Shown piece after piece: positions 20,808-29,753 of a stretch of DNA of 51,659 bases. The notes under the pieces are model-generated. The model saw only the letters and a list, made by a program, of their open reading frames with translations. It did not search any database and had not been told where the DNA came from. Numbering within the stretch: the first letter of the stretch is position 1; each line of letters begins with the position of its first letter. A program made the position numbers and the translations under genes. Source of the stretch: Paenisporosarcina sp. HGH0030 (GTDB lineage Bacteria > Bacillota > Bacilli > Bacillales_A > Planococcaceae); assembly GCF_000411295.1 (NCBI RefSeq), contig NZ_KE150421.1:1769592-1821250 (forward strand), read 5' to 3'.

Positions 20808-20834
20808 GGCTTCTCCAAATGGGAGAAGTCCTTC
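20808..20834 (-). terminator. Terminator of glyA
   Basis: On the minus strand GAAGGaCTTCTCC pairs with GGAGAAGcCCTTC around 5-6 bases, followed by six T, 25 bases after the glyA stop. Confidence 0.92.
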
Positions 20835-20859
20835 AATACTTATGCAAAAATCAATTCTT

Positions 20860-22098
20860 CTATACCTGATAAAGAGGGAACTTAGAAGTAAGTTCTGCTA
20901 CTCGTTCAGCCGCTTCTTTATGAACTGCTTCGTCTTCGTGGTTTTTCAATAATTTCGACATGATTGACGCGATTTCTTTCATTTCTGGTTCTTTGAAACC
21001 ACGAGATGTTACAGCTGGTGTTCCAATTCGGATACCTGAAGTAACGAATGGGCTTTCTTTATCGAAAGGAATCGTATTTTTGTTCACTGTAATGCCAACC
21101 TCGTCCAATAACTTTTCTGCTACTTTACCAGTTAAGTTCAAAGACTTTAAGTTAACGAGCAGTAAGTGATTGTCCGTGCCGCCTGAAACAACATCAATGC
21201 CTTCATCAATTAAGCAGTTAGATAATGCTTTTGCATTTTTGACCACTTGTTGAATATACGTTTTGAATTCAGGTTGTTGCGCTTCTCCAAATGCTACTGC
21301 TTTCGAAGCGATTACATGCATCAATGGACCACCTTGAATCCCTGGGAAAATTGTTTTATCAATTTTCTTCGCAAATTCTTCGGTTGTAAGAATCAAGCCG
21401 CCACGTGGACCACGAAGTGTTTTGTGTGTCGTTGAGGTTACAAAGTGAGCATGAGGTACTGGATTTGGATGCTCTCCAGCTGCTACTAAGCCAGCAATGT
21501 GAGCCATATCAACCATTAAGTACGCTCCGACTTCATCTGCAATTTCACGGAATTTAGCAAAATCAAGTGTACGTGAATACGCGCTTGCTCCAGCAACAAT
21601 CATTTTTGGTTTATGTTGCAAGGCTTTTTCGCGCACATCCGAGTAATCGATTGTTTCAGTCATTTCGTCCACACCGTATTCAACGAATTTATATTGAATC
21701 CCGCTGAAGTTGACTGAAGAACCATGCGTCAAGTGACCGCCATGGGATAAATTCATTCCCAAAACCGTGTCGCCTTGCTCAAGTACAGTCATGTAAACCG
21801 CCATATTTGCTTGAGAGCCAGAATGTGGTTGCACGTTCGCATGTTCCGCTCCAAAAATTTCTTTCAAACGGTCACGCGCAATGTTTTCCACTACGTCTAC
21901 GTGTTCACAGCCACCATAATAACGTTTTCCTGGGTAGCCCTCTGCATATTTATTCGTTAATACAGATCCTTGAGCTTCCATTACTGCTTCTGAAACAAAG
22001 TTTTCAGATGCAATTAATTCGATATTCCCTTGTTGACGTGTTTTTTCAGCAGTCATTGCTTCAAAAATAGCTTTGTCTTGCTCAGCAATCTTCTTCAT
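20860..22098 (-). CDS. glyA: Serine hydroxymethyltransferase
   Basis: GlyA converts serine and tetrahydrofolate to glycine and methylene-tetrahydrofolate, using PLP. The PLP lysine lies in [15 protein letters not shown] (about residue 226), and [25 protein letters not shown] and [13 protein letters not shown] are the family blocks. Length is 412 residues. The ATG follows AAAGGGGATATGGACAC. It is the last gene after ywlG, 21 bases away, and ends in a strong terminator. Confidence 0.98.
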   Translation of the reverse strand: MKKIAEQDKAIFEAMTAEKTRQQGNIELIASENFVSEAVMEAQGSVLTNKYAEGYPGKRYYGGCEHVDVVENIARDRLKEIFGAEHANVQPHSGSQANMAVYMTVLEQGDTVLGMNLSHGGHLTHGSSVNFSGIQYKFVEYGVDEMTETIDYSDVREKALQHKPKMIVAGASAYSRTLDFAKFREIADEVGAYLMVDMAHIAGLVAAGEHPNPVPHAHFVTSTTHKTLRGPRGGLILTTEEFAKKIDKTIFPGIQGGPLMHVIASKAVAFGEAQQPEFKTYIQQVVKNAKALSNCLIDEGIDVVSGGTDNHLLLVNLKSLNLTGKVAEKLLDEVGITVNKNTIPFDKESPFVTSGIRIGTPAVTSRGFKEPEMKEIASIMSKLLKNHEDEAVHKEAAERVAELTSKFPLYQV

Positions 22099-22119
22099 GT
22101 GTCCATATCCCCTTTATGT

Positions 22120-22671
22120 CTACTTGATTTTATATACTGCTCGCTCTCCGCCGATGAGTTTCGGACGGGTAGTAGCGAGTGTGACAACGGCTTCACCAAT
22201 TTGTTTTACAGATGTTCGGATCGGTACTGCTACAGGTTTAATGTGCATGCCGATCAAAGTTTGTCCAATATCGATGCCACCATGGGCTTTTACTTGCTCG
22301 ACCACAACCGGATCATTGAAATGTGTATAGGCGTAGGCAGACATGGAACCTCCCGCTTTTTGAACTGGAATGACATTTACCGGTTCTATACCATAGGTAT
22401 GTGCCGTTTGTCTTTCCATCGTTAGCGCTCGGTTAATATGTTCGCACCCTTGAAAAGCTAAATGAATCTCATGCTTGCTTGCAAATGCTTGCAACGGTTC
22501 GAATAAGCTTTCCGCCACTTCAAGCCCTCCTGCCGAGCCAATTCGTTTTCCAACAATCTCAGAGGTCGAGCAACCGATAACAATGATTTGCCCTGGTGTG
22601 AACGTGACTTGTGTCGCAAACTCACTGAGCAATTGTTCGAGTTGCGGCTGCCACATTGTGTGTGCATCCAT
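22120..22671 (-). CDS. ywlG: UPF0340/DUF436 family protein YwlG
   Basis: The 183-residue product belongs to the YwlG family of unknown function. Recognisable blocks are IIVIGCSTSEIVGKRIGSAGG near residue 30, LAFQGCEHINRALTMER near 73, PVQKAGGSMSAYAY near 103 and the C-terminal HIKPVAVPIRTSVKQIGEA. It is soluble. GAGGAG lies nine bases before the ATG. It sits between rpiB and glyA exactly as in B. subtilis and is probably co-transcribed. Confidence 0.92.
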   Translation of the reverse strand: MDAHTMWQPQLEQLLSEFATQVTFTPGQIIVIGCSTSEIVGKRIGSAGGLEVAESLFEPLQAFASKHEIHLAFQGCEHINRALTMERQTAHTYGIEPVNVIPVQKAGGSMSAYAYTHFNDPVVVEQVKAHGGIDIGQTLIGMHIKPVAVPIRTSVKQIGEAVVTLATTRPKLIGGERAVYKIK

Positions 22672-22685
22672 ATGACCAAACTCCT

Positions 22686-23126
22686 CTATTTGTTTTCGAG
22701 TTCTGAAAGTTTTGCGACGCGACGTTCGTGACGTCCACCTTCAAATTCGCTTTCCAACCATGTTTTTACAATTTCACGAGCCAGACCGCCACCAATTACG
22801 CGTTCGCCCATTGCTAATATATTGGAATCATTATGGCCACGTGTCGCTTTTGCGCTGAACACATCGTGAACCAATGCACAACGGATTCCTTTGATTTTAT
22901 TGGCTGCAATTGACATGCCAATACCTGTACCGCAAATTAAGATGCCTCGGTCAAATTTCCCAGTAGCAACCCCCTCTGAAACAGGTCCTGCATAGTCCGG
23001 ATAATCGACTGAATCGCTCGTTTGTGGACCGAAATCCTGATATGTGTGTCCCAGTTCGTCAAGTAAAGAAGTAATTTCTTTACGCAAAGTATTGCCCCCG
23101 TGATCGGAAGATATCGCGATATTCAT
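22686..23126 (-). CDS. rpiB: Ribose-5-phosphate isomerase B-type protein
   Basis: RpiB/LacA-family enzymes interconvert aldose and ketose phosphates; RpiB acts on ribose 5-phosphate in the pentose phosphate pathway. IAISSDHGGNTLRKEI at the N terminus and ILICGTGIGMSIAANKIKGIRCAL (anion hole and catalytic Cys) are typical, with GHNDSNILAMGERVIGGGLA near residue 98. Length is 146 residues. The ATG follows GAGGGACTGAA. B. subtilis YwlF occupies this place. Confidence 0.92.
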   Translation of the reverse strand: MNIAISSDHGGNTLRKEITSLLDELGHTYQDFGPQTSDSVDYPDYAGPVSEGVATGKFDRGILICGTGIGMSIAANKIKGIRCALVHDVFSAKATRGHNDSNILAMGERVIGGGLAREIVKTWLESEFEGGRHERRVAKLSELENK

Positions 23127-23219
23127 TTCAGTCCCTCATTTCTATTCATATTCGCTTTTATCTTACCATTTTTACTAAGAAAAGCGCAAAGTGCCTTTCT
23201 AGCCATTCTTTGATTTGGG

Positions 23220-23406
23220 TTATCTTGAATTCGTAAGTGGATATGGAGGAATCAGAGGTGGTTTTCTTTATTTCATTGGTGTATATCTCCATTTCGAAGG
23301 TGTTTATCTAGAAATGAAGCCTGCCGTCTCCTTAAGTTAACTTGCCAACGAGACTTGTTTGAGCGATAAATCTCTAGATTGATCGATAAACAAGCCAGTT
23401 TGAGCG
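23220..23406. repeat. Two opposed 21-bp-period repeat arrays
   Basis: The 450-base gap between ywlE and rpiB (23127-23578) has no gene. Units beginning TTATCT, ATATGG, TTTTCT, ATATCT and TTATCT start at 23220, 23241, 23262, 23283 and 23304, exactly 21 bases apart. From 23359 a second set, TTGAGCG, TTGATCG, TTGAGCG at 23359, 23379 and 23400, reads TTTATCGCTCAA on the other strand, so it is an opposed array. Confidence 0.75.
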
Positions 23407-23482
23407 TTAAATTTTTCACAAACGGAAAAGACAGCAACAACCTGTCTCACAAGTCTACTTGTTGTGAGATATCACTTCTTCA

Positions 23483-23529
23483 AAACAGGAGCGTAGCGAA
23501 AACAAAACTATTAAATCTTAAAACCTGAA
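23483..23529. repeat. 46-bp dispersed repeat, copy 1
   Basis: The minus strand reads TTCAGG..GATTTAAT..GTTTTCGCTACGCTCCTGTT and matches 42619-42664 on the plus strand with about four differences including one indel. Both copies are intergenic. Confidence 0.7.
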
Positions 23530-23542
23530 AATCTAGCCTTGC

Positions 23543-23579
23543 AAAAAAAAAAAAACAGCTCCCAATCATTAAGAGCCGT
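23543..23579 (-). terminator. Terminator of ywlE
   Basis: On the minus strand ACGGCTC pairs with GAGCTGT, followed by a run of 13 T. It begins at the ywlE stop. Confidence 0.75.
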
Positions 23580-24022
23580 CATTGTTCTTCGTTTAATTTT
23601 GAATGTAATTCATTCGTCAGTTGAGTGAGCTCCTGGAAAGTTTGACGGTACATGTACACGTCACCGCCAAATGGATCGGACACGTCGTGGGAACCGTATG
23701 GGCGTACGTATTCTTTCAAGGTGAATATTTTGTCTGCAGCAAAAGGAAAAGCTTGCATGATTAGTTGCTTATGTGCAGAGGTCATGGTCAATACAAGGTC
23801 TGCCCAGCGTACATCCTCTCCACTTACCTGACGGGAATAGTGTGTGAAATCAATGCCGGCTTCACGAATGACTTGTTTGGCATTTTCCGAAATGTCACCA
23901 TCGTCCATTGCATAGATTCCTGCTGAACGTACGTGCATTCCTTCTTTATTATGAGATTGGAATATTGCTTCCGCCATCGGACTGCGGCAAGTATTTCCTG
24001 TACATATGAAATAGATGTTCAC
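23579..24022 (-). CDS. ywlE: Protein arginine phosphatase YwlE
   Basis: A low-molecular-weight phosphatase fold of 147 residues. The P loop is CTGNTCRSP with nucleophile Cys7 and Arg13, and Thr11 marks the arginine-phosphate specificity known for B. subtilis YwlE, which counters McsB in protein quality control. The general-acid Asp is in HDVSDPFGGDVYMYR near residue 113. The start is GTG with GAGGGA upstream. It is 9 bases after mntP. Confidence 0.9.
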   Translation of the reverse strand: MNIYFICTGNTCRSPMAEAIFQSHNKEGMHVRSAGIYAMDDGDISENAKQVIREAGIDFTHYSRQVSGEDVRWADLVLTMTSAHKQLIMQAFPFAADKIFTLKEYVRPYGSHDVSDPFGGDVYMYRQTFQELTQLTNELHSKLNEEQ

Positions 24023-24031
24023 GTGAATCCC

Positions 24032-24523
24032 TCATTTATTTAGCAAAGTGAGCAATCCCATCAACATGAGACATACTCCTGATATGCGTGTTAGCAATGG
24101 TCCTTTGATCAGTTTGCTTTTTAGCGCAACATATGAAAACGCTAAAGCGAAAAAGCCGGCACTGAATAAGAAAAACCACTTTTGTAATTGAAGCATACCA
24201 AAAGAAAGGCTAACTGAAAAGGTATCAATGCTGACAACAATGGCAAGTAAAATGGGGGGAATGAGTGTGGATTTTGGTTTTTGTTGATATAAGCATAAAT
24301 GAACACCTGTAAGAAATAAAAGAATACTGGAGATGAAACGTCCACCTTCAACGATGAACGAGGTAACCCACTCTCCTGCTAGAAAACCGAGGAGCGGGAA
24401 AATCATATGTAAAATTCCTGTCCAAATGGCAAGGATGAGCGGGAAGCGGATTTTTGGTAATACACTATAAAGTGCGACGACATCCAGTGCGGTAAGTAGC
24501 CCCGCAAGCATTTCTGTAGGCAA
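24032..24523 (-). CDS. mntP: MntP-family manganese efflux protein, divergent
   Basis: The 163-residue protein has about six membrane spans with an internal repeat. The second half carries VVSIDTFSVSLSFG, matching the MntP acidic metal site. The first half has ALDVVALYSVLPKI, keeping the Asp but losing the small residues that normally follow (DAFAVS). Position between ywlE and ywlC matches B. subtilis ywlD/mntP. Manganese export is the likely role, but divergence of the first site leaves doubt. The start is TTG behind GGGGGGAG. Confidence 0.75.
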   Translation of the reverse strand: MPTEMLAGLLTALDVVALYSVLPKIRFPLILAIWTGILHMIFPLLGFLAGEWVTSFIVEGGRFISSILLFLTGVHLCLYQQKPKSTLIPPILLAIVVSIDTFSVSLSFGMLQLQKWFFLFSAGFFALAFSYVALKSKLIKGPLLTRISGVCLMLMGLLTLLNK

Positions 24524-24580
24524 TGAAAAAATCTCCCCCCTCTATTGCATTGCTTCTAGCATATGCAAAAAAGGAAGAGA

Positions 24581-25615
24581 TTAGGAGTGCCACCAGTTGC
24601 CATCGGCTGCTTTTTCCAGACGATTGAAAATGGCTGCACCAACACCTGTTTTTTCAGGTACCGTAACGAGTATCATATCAGCCGTTGTTTCATCGCACGA
24701 ACGTAAATGCGCGTATAAATGTTGTGCAGAAGTTTCGAGATTTTGTTGATTGCCGAGTGAAAAGAACCAGTCTGCCCCGCCTTGACTGAATTCATCTGTA
24801 GCGAGTAAAGCAACTTTTTGATGGTTCATATGTATTGTCTGAATGGCTTTCTTTACCGAGTTCACATCTGGTTGAATTAAATACACTGGCGCATCAGGTG
24901 CGTAATGTGCATATTTCATGCCAGGTGCCCGTGGTACGGATGCTTCATCCACTTTGGTTGTTTCTGGTTCAATTACTTTGCCAATAACTTCTTGTAGCAT
25001 GTTCGCTGTAACGCCGCCTGGACGCAGGATCACGGGTGGATCAACAGTAAAATCCACAACGGTTGATTCAAGTCCGATTCCGGTAGCCCCGCCATCTAAG
25101 ATGAGAGGAATTCGTCCGTTCAAATCTTTTTCCACATGCAGAGCAGTTGTTGGGCTTGGTTTGCCACTGCGGTTTGCACTTGGTGCGGCAACGGGGTGAT
25201 TAAGCATGGTCAGTAATTCCAGTGCAACTGGATGATCAGGCATGCGTAACCCTACTGTTGATAAGCCAGCGGTTACATTCGGAGCGAAAGTATTCGGTTT
25301 TGCGTCTAAAATCAGTGTTAATGGACCTGGCCAAAACGCTTTGATGCACGCATCTGCTTTTTCTGGAACAGAAGTGACGTATTTTACGATGTCGTGAGCT
25401 TTACCAACATGAACAATCAATGGGTTATCGGAAGGTCTACCTTTTGCCTCGAAGATTTTCGCGACTGCTTGTTCATTCGTAGCGATTGCTCCCAAACCGT
25501 AAACTGTTTCAGTCGGAAATGCGACAACTTCACCAGACATTAATTTTTCCACAGCTTGTGAATAAACTTCGATTTTATTCACACCGTTATCCACAATGAG
25601 TTTTTTCGTTTTCAT
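24581..25615 (-). CDS. ywlC: L-threonylcarbamoyladenylate synthase YwlC
   Basis: This Sua5/YrdC-family enzyme makes threonylcarbamoyl-AMP from threonine, bicarbonate and ATP for the t6A37 modification of tRNAs. The YrdC domain (about 15-205) has VVAFPTETVYGLGAIA, KGRPSDNPLIVHV and HPVAAPSANRSGKPSPT. A C-terminal Sua5 domain follows linker APGMKYAHYAPDAP near residue 230. At 344 residues it is the long Sua5 form. The ATG follows GAAAGGAGAAATATCGC. Confidence 0.95.
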   Translation of the reverse strand: MKTKKLIVDNGVNKIEVYSQAVEKLMSGEVVAFPTETVYGLGAIATNEQAVAKIFEAKGRPSDNPLIVHVGKAHDIVKYVTSVPEKADACIKAFWPGPLTLILDAKPNTFAPNVTAGLSTVGLRMPDHPVALELLTMLNHPVAAPSANRSGKPSPTTALHVEKDLNGRIPLILDGGATGIGLESTVVDFTVDPPVILRPGGVTANMLQEVIGKVIEPETTKVDEASVPRAPGMKYAHYAPDAPVYLIQPDVNSVKKAIQTIHMNHQKVALLATDEFSQGGADWFFSLGNQQNLETSAQHLYAHLRSCDETTADMILVTVPEKTGVGAAIFNRLEKAADGNWWHS

Positions 25616-25697
25616 GCGATATTTCTCCTTTCTATTAGGGTAATGTGTTAGTTATGCACATGTTGTTGATAACTAGGTGTGTAAATGTGTATAACTC

Positions 25698-26273
25698 TTA
25701 CCAAAACTTGCTTTTTATCCACTCCCATGTCCAAAACTTCACAGGCTCTTCTTCTATCACTTCTTCTTCTTCTTCTTGATAACATACCTTTGGAAATAAT
25801 GCGCACCACCAGTTGTCACCTTTGCCACTTCCGATTGTCACAACAAGTGATTGGTGAAAATCTTGTGCATAAAAGTAAGTGCCATCTGTTTTTGGTGGAA
25901 TCAATGCTTTTGCCAAGCTGATCTGGATTGCCTGTTTTGTGATAGCTTGTGCTTTTAACGTGATTTCCGTAGATAGCGCATTCAATTCTTTTTCAAGTTG
26001 TGCCGTTGTTTGAACGCTGGCAGCTGCTTTTTCAAGAAGTGGTTGAATTTCTTGCTGAATTAACGATTTAATTTGCTGATCTTCGCTAGTGTTGCTGTTT
26101 GCAACAATTCTTATTTGAATAGCGTCTGCTGGTACTGCCTCGGCTGCACCGCTAATAACTGGCAATAAAAATAGTAATGTTTGAATGAGTAAGAGCGACA
26201 GGATGAGTTCAATCCATGGAGACCGCTTCGTTTGCTGTTCTTCGTTTCTGAAAATCTCGTAATCTTGTATCAC
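25698..26273 (-). CDS. spoIIR: Stage II sporulation protein R
   Basis: SpoIIR is secreted from the forespore and triggers SpoIIGA to process pro-sigma-E in the mother cell. The product has an N-terminal membrane segment (LILSLLLIQTLLFLLPVI, about 23-40) and the family block IQIRIVANSNTSEDQQIKSLIQ near residue 53. A Cys-containing, Glu-rich tail (CYQEEEEEVIEEEPVKFW) ends the 191-residue protein. The start is GTG with GGGGGAAT upstream. It lies between prmC and ywlC as in B. subtilis. I looked for a sigma-F promoter and found no clean match. Confidence 0.92.
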   Translation of the reverse strand: MIQDYEIFRNEEQQTKRSPWIELILSLLLIQTLLFLLPVISGAAEAVPADAIQIRIVANSNTSEDQQIKSLIQQEIQPLLEKAAASVQTTAQLEKELNALSTEITLKAQAITKQAIQISLAKALIPPKTDGTYFYAQDFHQSLVVTIGSGKGDNWWCALFPKVCYQEEEEEVIEEEPVKFWTWEWIKSKFW

Positions 26274-26317
26274 TGTTCATTCCCCCTTGACATCATTGTG
26301 GACAAGGTGTTGATAGT

Positions 26318-27184
26318 TTATTCACGAATCTCACAAAAAATCATTCTTTCTTTTCCGTTTATATCTTTTACTATATCAACTTGAGCAGTTGGGAACGATT
26401 TTTGGAAGAAAGATTGGACAGCGGGACCTTGCGCATAGCCGATTTCCAGACCAATCAGTGCAGGTCGATTCAAGATTGCAGGGAGTTCTACAGCTAACCT
26501 TTTATATAACTGAAGTCCCTCTTCATCAGCAAAAAGAGCACTATGAGGTTCATAGTTTAATACAGTATCTGATAGAGTCGTAGCTTCTTCGTGTGCAATA
26601 TAGGGAGGGTTCGATAATACGATATCCCACTTTTCATTTGCAATAGGAGCGGTTAAATCACCAAGCTTGAATGTGATGTCTGCATCAAGTTCAGCTGCGT
26701 TTGCTTGTGCCACTTTCAGTGCCTGTGGGGATAAATCGGTTGCTGTGACTTGTAAAGCAGGAACTTCAGCCTTCATTGTAATGGCGATTGCCCCACTGCC
26801 TGTCCCAATATCCGCAAGATTTAACTCCGTTTTATTGTTGAACAAATGCTTTATACGGGCAGTCGTTTCCACAATAAGTTCTTCCGTCTCAGGGCGAGGA
26901 ATAAGAACATGTTCATTGACAGTGAACGTTCGACCATAAAATTCTTCCGACCCGATAATGTATTGAACAGGCTTTCCGTCTTTGTGCTGTTCAATGAGTG
27001 ACCAATACTGATTGAATTGGCTGTCTGAAATTTCTTCACGCATATCCATGAGTAACTGGACGTGTGTTTTATTTAAAACATGTTGTAGCAACATACGCGC
27101 GACAGGTTCTTCTCGACCGTTTTCTATTAAAAAAGACGAGGCTCGCGCGAGAGCCTCGTATACATATTTACACATTGGTTTCAT
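26318..27184 (-). CDS. prmC: Release factor glutamine methyltransferase PrmC
   Basis: PrmC methylates the Gln of the GGQ motif in release factors RF1 and RF2. The SAM-binding [15 protein letters not shown] (near residue 124) and catalytic [11 protein letters not shown] (near 193) are clear. Length is 288 residues from ATG 27184; ATG 27175 is an alternative that fits the family N terminus better. The start overlaps the prfA stop by 17 bases. Codons about 9 to 18 form a perfect terminator hairpin with a T tract, so expression is probably reduced relative to prfA. Confidence 0.95.
   Translation of the reverse strand: MKPMCKYVYEALARASSFLIENGREEPVARMLLQHVLNKTHVQLLMDMREEISDSQFNQYWSLIEQHKDGKPVQYIIGSEEFYGRTFTVNEHVLIPRPETEELIVETTARIKHLFNNKTELNLADIGTGSGAIAITMKAEVPALQVTATDLSPQALKVAQANAAELDADITFKLGDLTAPIANEKWDIVLSNPPYIAHEEATTLSDTVLNYEPHSALFADEEGLQLYKRLAVELPAILNRPALIGLEIGYAQGPAVQSFFQKSFPTAQVDIVKDINGKERMIFCEIRE
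27129..27159 (-). terminator. Intrinsic terminator inside prmC 5' coding region
   Basis: On the minus strand ACGAGGCTC pairs perfectly with GAGCCTCGT across TCGCGC, then C and six T. It starts 9 bases after the prfA stop and lies wholly inside the first codons of prmC. Confidence 0.85.
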
Positions 27185-28247
27185 TCATGCGCTCAAGTCT
27201 TTCGGATTGGTCCGTCATTATGAGAACATTCACGATTTCATCGAGTTTACCTTCCATGATTTGATCCAATTTTTGAATGGTCAATCCAACGCGGTGGTCA
27301 GTCACGCGATTTTGTGGATAGTTGTATGTGCGAATTCGTTCTGAACGGTCTCCTGAACCTACTGCAGATTTACGGACAGCGTCATACTCAGCTTGTGCTT
27401 CTTGACGGAATTTATCTGCAACACGTGCGCGAAGAACCGTCATGGCTTTAGCTTTGTTTTTAATTTGTGATTTTTCATCTTGGCAAGTTACTACCGTGCC
27501 AGTCGGAATATGTGTTAGACGAACAGCTGACATTGTTGTATTAACGGACTGACCGCCGGCACCTGAAGATGCATACGTATCTGTACGAATATCATTTTCA
27601 TGAATTTCTACATCTACCTCTTCCACTTCTGGAAGACATGCAACGGTTGCTGTCGACGTATGAATGCGTCCACCAGACTCCGTTTCAGGAACACGTTGAA
27701 CACGGTGAGCACCGTTTTCATATTTCATTTTCGAGTACGCTCCGTTACCGTTAATCATGAAGATCACTTCTTTATAGCCACCAATTCCAGTAGGAGAAGC
27801 ATCCATAATTTCAATTTTCCAGCCTTGCGTGTCTGCGTAGCGGCTGTACATGCGGAATAAGTTCCCTGCAAATAGAGCAGCTTCGTCTCCACCGGCAGCT
27901 CCACGAATTTCCATGATTACGTTCTTTTCATCATTCGGGTCTTTCGGAATCAATAACAGTTTCAAACGTTCTTCCAGCTCTTCAATTTGAGCCGCCAAGT
28001 CGTTCATTTCTTCTTTCACCATTTCACGCATATCTGCATCGAGCTTATCGTCAAGCATGGCTCTCGCATCAGCATGCTGCTCTTTTACTTGTTTGTATTC
28101 ACGGTATGCATTGACCGTATCTTGTAAGTCCGACTGTTCTTTCGAAAGCGTACGTAGTTTATTCATATCATTAACAATCTCAGGGTCACTGAGCAATTCA
28201 TTTAAGCGGTCATATCGGTCTTCTACCGATTGTAAGCGATCAAACAT
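27168..28247 (-). CDS. prfA: Peptide chain release factor 1
   Basis: RF1 reads UAA and UAG and releases the peptide. The catalytic GGQ lies in [12 protein letters not shown] (near residue 230), the target of PrmC encoded next. The PxT codon-recognition region is represented by [21 protein letters not shown] upstream of [14 protein letters not shown]. Length is 359 residues. The ATG follows GATGAGGTGAAAGT. Its stop falls inside the prmC start region. Confidence 0.97.
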   Translation of the reverse strand: MFDRLQSVEDRYDRLNELLSDPEIVNDMNKLRTLSKEQSDLQDTVNAYREYKQVKEQHADARAMLDDKLDADMREMVKEEMNDLAAQIEELEERLKLLLIPKDPNDEKNVIMEIRGAAGGDEAALFAGNLFRMYSRYADTQGWKIEIMDASPTGIGGYKEVIFMINGNGAYSKMKYENGAHRVQRVPETESGGRIHTSTATVACLPEVEEVDVEIHENDIRTDTYASSGAGGQSVNTTMSAVRLTHIPTGTVVTCQDEKSQIKNKAKAMTVLRARVADKFRQEAQAEYDAVRKSAVGSGDRSERIRTYNYPQNRVTDHRVGLTIQKLDQIMEGKLDEIVNVLIMTDQSERLERMNETNV

Positions 28248-28339
28248 ACTTTCACCTCATCCGTTCATGTGATTAACAGTATAATTATATAGAAAAAGAG
28301 GCGAAATTGCCACTACAGCTTAGCTGGATATAACGTAAA

Positions 28340-28367
28340 GGAATCTGCTCCCTTTCCGCAGACGAAC
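28340..28367. repeat. Fragment of the 172-bp intergenic element
   Basis: GGAATCTGCTCCCTTTCCGC and the following GAC-GAAC match 47954-47981 at 27 of 28 bases. Only this end of the element is present in the prfA-tdk gap. Confidence 0.7.
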
Positions 28368-28451
28368 CGGCAAAGAGTGCTGTTGAAATTGAAAATCAAA
28401 CGAAAGAGTACATTTTCGTCTAGCAAAAGAACAGTATTGTTTTACAAAGCC

Positions 28452-28483
28452 AAAAAGAAAAAGAGCAGCAATCGCTACTCTTT
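28452..28483 (-). terminator. Terminator overlapping the tdk stop
   Basis: On the minus strand AAAGAGTAGC pairs with GCTGCTCTTT (one U-G pair) around GATT, followed by TTCTTTTT. The upstream arm includes the last tdk codons. Confidence 0.85.
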
Positions 28484-29089
28484 CTCGTACACTAATGAAG
28501 TTTGATGAGTAACGCCTGCTGGTACTTCGTGATGGTGACGGCAACGAGGTTCGTAAGCTTCTGTTGCTCCAATCAAAATAATTGGATCCTCATAGCCAGC
28601 TGGCTCTCCGTTAATAAGTCGTTGCGTTCGACTTGCAGGTGAACCGCACACTTGGCAAACAGCCTGTAATTTCGTTACTTGTTCAGCACCTGCCATTAGT
28701 TTTGGCATTGGTCCAAATGGTTCCCCTCGGAAATCTTGATCCAGACCAGCAACAATAACGCGGAATCCATGATTCGCTAGACGTTCCACGACATCCACAA
28801 TTCCTTCGTCAAAGAATTGGGCTTCATCGATTCCAATGACATCATATTCATCCGAAATATACGCCCATATATCTTTTGCGCGCTCAACTGGCATCGCAAT
28901 CACTTTCGTGCCATTATGGCTTACAACTTCTTCTTCACTGTAACGATTATCTATACGTGGTTTGAACACGGCAATTTTTTGTTTCGCAAATTGCACGCGT
29001 CGTACACGACGAATTAATTCTTCTGATTTCCCAGAAAACATACTTCCGCAAATGACTTCTACCCAGCCAGTTTGTGACATCACGTACAT
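28475..29089 (-). CDS. tdk: Thymidine kinase
   Basis: Tdk phosphorylates thymidine with ATP in pyrimidine salvage. The type II enzyme is recognised by P loop [16 protein letters not shown] (about 13-28), Walker [11 protein letters not shown], lasso [12 protein letters not shown] and the zinc cysteines CQVCG with C-RHHH near the C terminus. Length is 204 residues from ATG 29089 with GGAGTGACTTCC upstream; the six-codon extension is not supported. Confidence 0.96.
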   Translation of the reverse strand: MYVMSQTGWVEVICGSMFSGKSEELIRRVRRVQFAKQKIAVFKPRIDNRYSEEEVVSHNGTKVIAMPVERAKDIWAYISDEYDVIGIDEAQFFDEGIVDVVERLANHGFRVIVAGLDQDFRGEPFGPMPKLMAGAEQVTKLQAVCQVCGSPASRTQRLINGEPAGYEDPIILIGATEAYEPRCRHHHEVPAGVTHQTSLVYEKE

Positions 29090-29423
29090 GGAAGTCACTC
29101 CTTTCAAAACTCTCTATTCCCTATCATACAGAAAATTATGTTGCATTTCCCGTCTTTTCTTTCATAAAGTTATGTGATATAGAGGAAAATATTTATTCTA
29201 GAATATCAGTCATCATTCTATCAATTGTCTTCTCAAATAGAAACACCACTAAACATCCGTGTGTGGCGCAATTCAAAGGTTTTAATAACAGGGCTATTCG
29301 CTTTGCTCGGCAGCCTTTTGCTTAACTTTTAATACATACAGTAAGAATTACACTCCACTTAAATAAAAAAAGTATCAGTCACCTCAAATTTGCTAATAAT
29401 AACAAAATAGGAGGTGTGATACT
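29090..29423. other. Divergent gap between tdk and DUF1540 gene
   Basis: No gene seen. A perfect 12-base palindrome TATTCTAGAATA is at 29194-29205. CATACAGT at 29335-29342 matches the sigma-E -10 consensus on the plus strand and could serve the DUF1540 gene, but no -35 supports it. Confidence 0.4.
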
Positions 29424-29579
29424 ATGGCTCAAGATGTTCTGTGTGAAGTGAATAACTGTAAGTATTGGGACTCCGGAAACAAATGTAAAGCGGATTCTAT
29501 TTATGTAGTCAGTCATAAGGGCAAAAAGGCATCCAATAGTGAAGAAACGGATTGCAAAACATTTGTAACAAAAGCTTAA
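29424..29579 (+). CDS. DUF1540 Cys-containing small protein
   Basis: A 51-residue plus-strand protein, MAQDVLCEVNNCKYWDSGNK at the start, with four cysteines in the pattern C-x5-C-x8-C-x22-C typical of DUF1540, which probably binds metal or forms disulfides. The ATG follows GGAGGTGTGATACT, an ideal site, and a terminator follows. A CATACAGT element upstream hints at mother-cell sigma-E expression, which is weak inference. The function is unknown. Confidence 0.85.
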   Translation: MAQDVLCEVNNCKYWDSGNKCKADSIYVVSHKGKKASNSEETDCKTFVTKA

Positions 29580-29587
29580 ACTTTTGA

Positions 29588-29620
29588 GGGTAACCATCAT
29601 TTTGGTTGCCCTTTATTATT
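29588..29620 (+). terminator. Terminator of DUF1540 gene
   Basis: GGGTAACCA pairs with TGGTTGCCC with one G-U type mismatch around TCATTTT, followed by TTTATTATTT, eight bases after the stop. Confidence 0.85.
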
Positions 29621-29753
29621 TATAGTAATGATGATAATTATCTTTTTCATTCAAGTTTATGAATTCATTTTATTTTTTCTATCCGCTTTGAAAAAGGAAT
29701 GGAGTAAAAATATTTTATACCAGCTGTGTTATGCTGAGGTACCCCAAGTGGAG

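Noticed and set aside
26274-26317. Sigma-F promoter for spoIIR
   Set aside because: A GAATAAACTA sequence upstream resembles the -10 but has two mismatches and no -35 at 15 bases.
28320-28544. 74-residue ORF between prfA and tdk
   Set aside because: It overlaps the tdk 3' end and a copy of the element end; no ribosome binding site.
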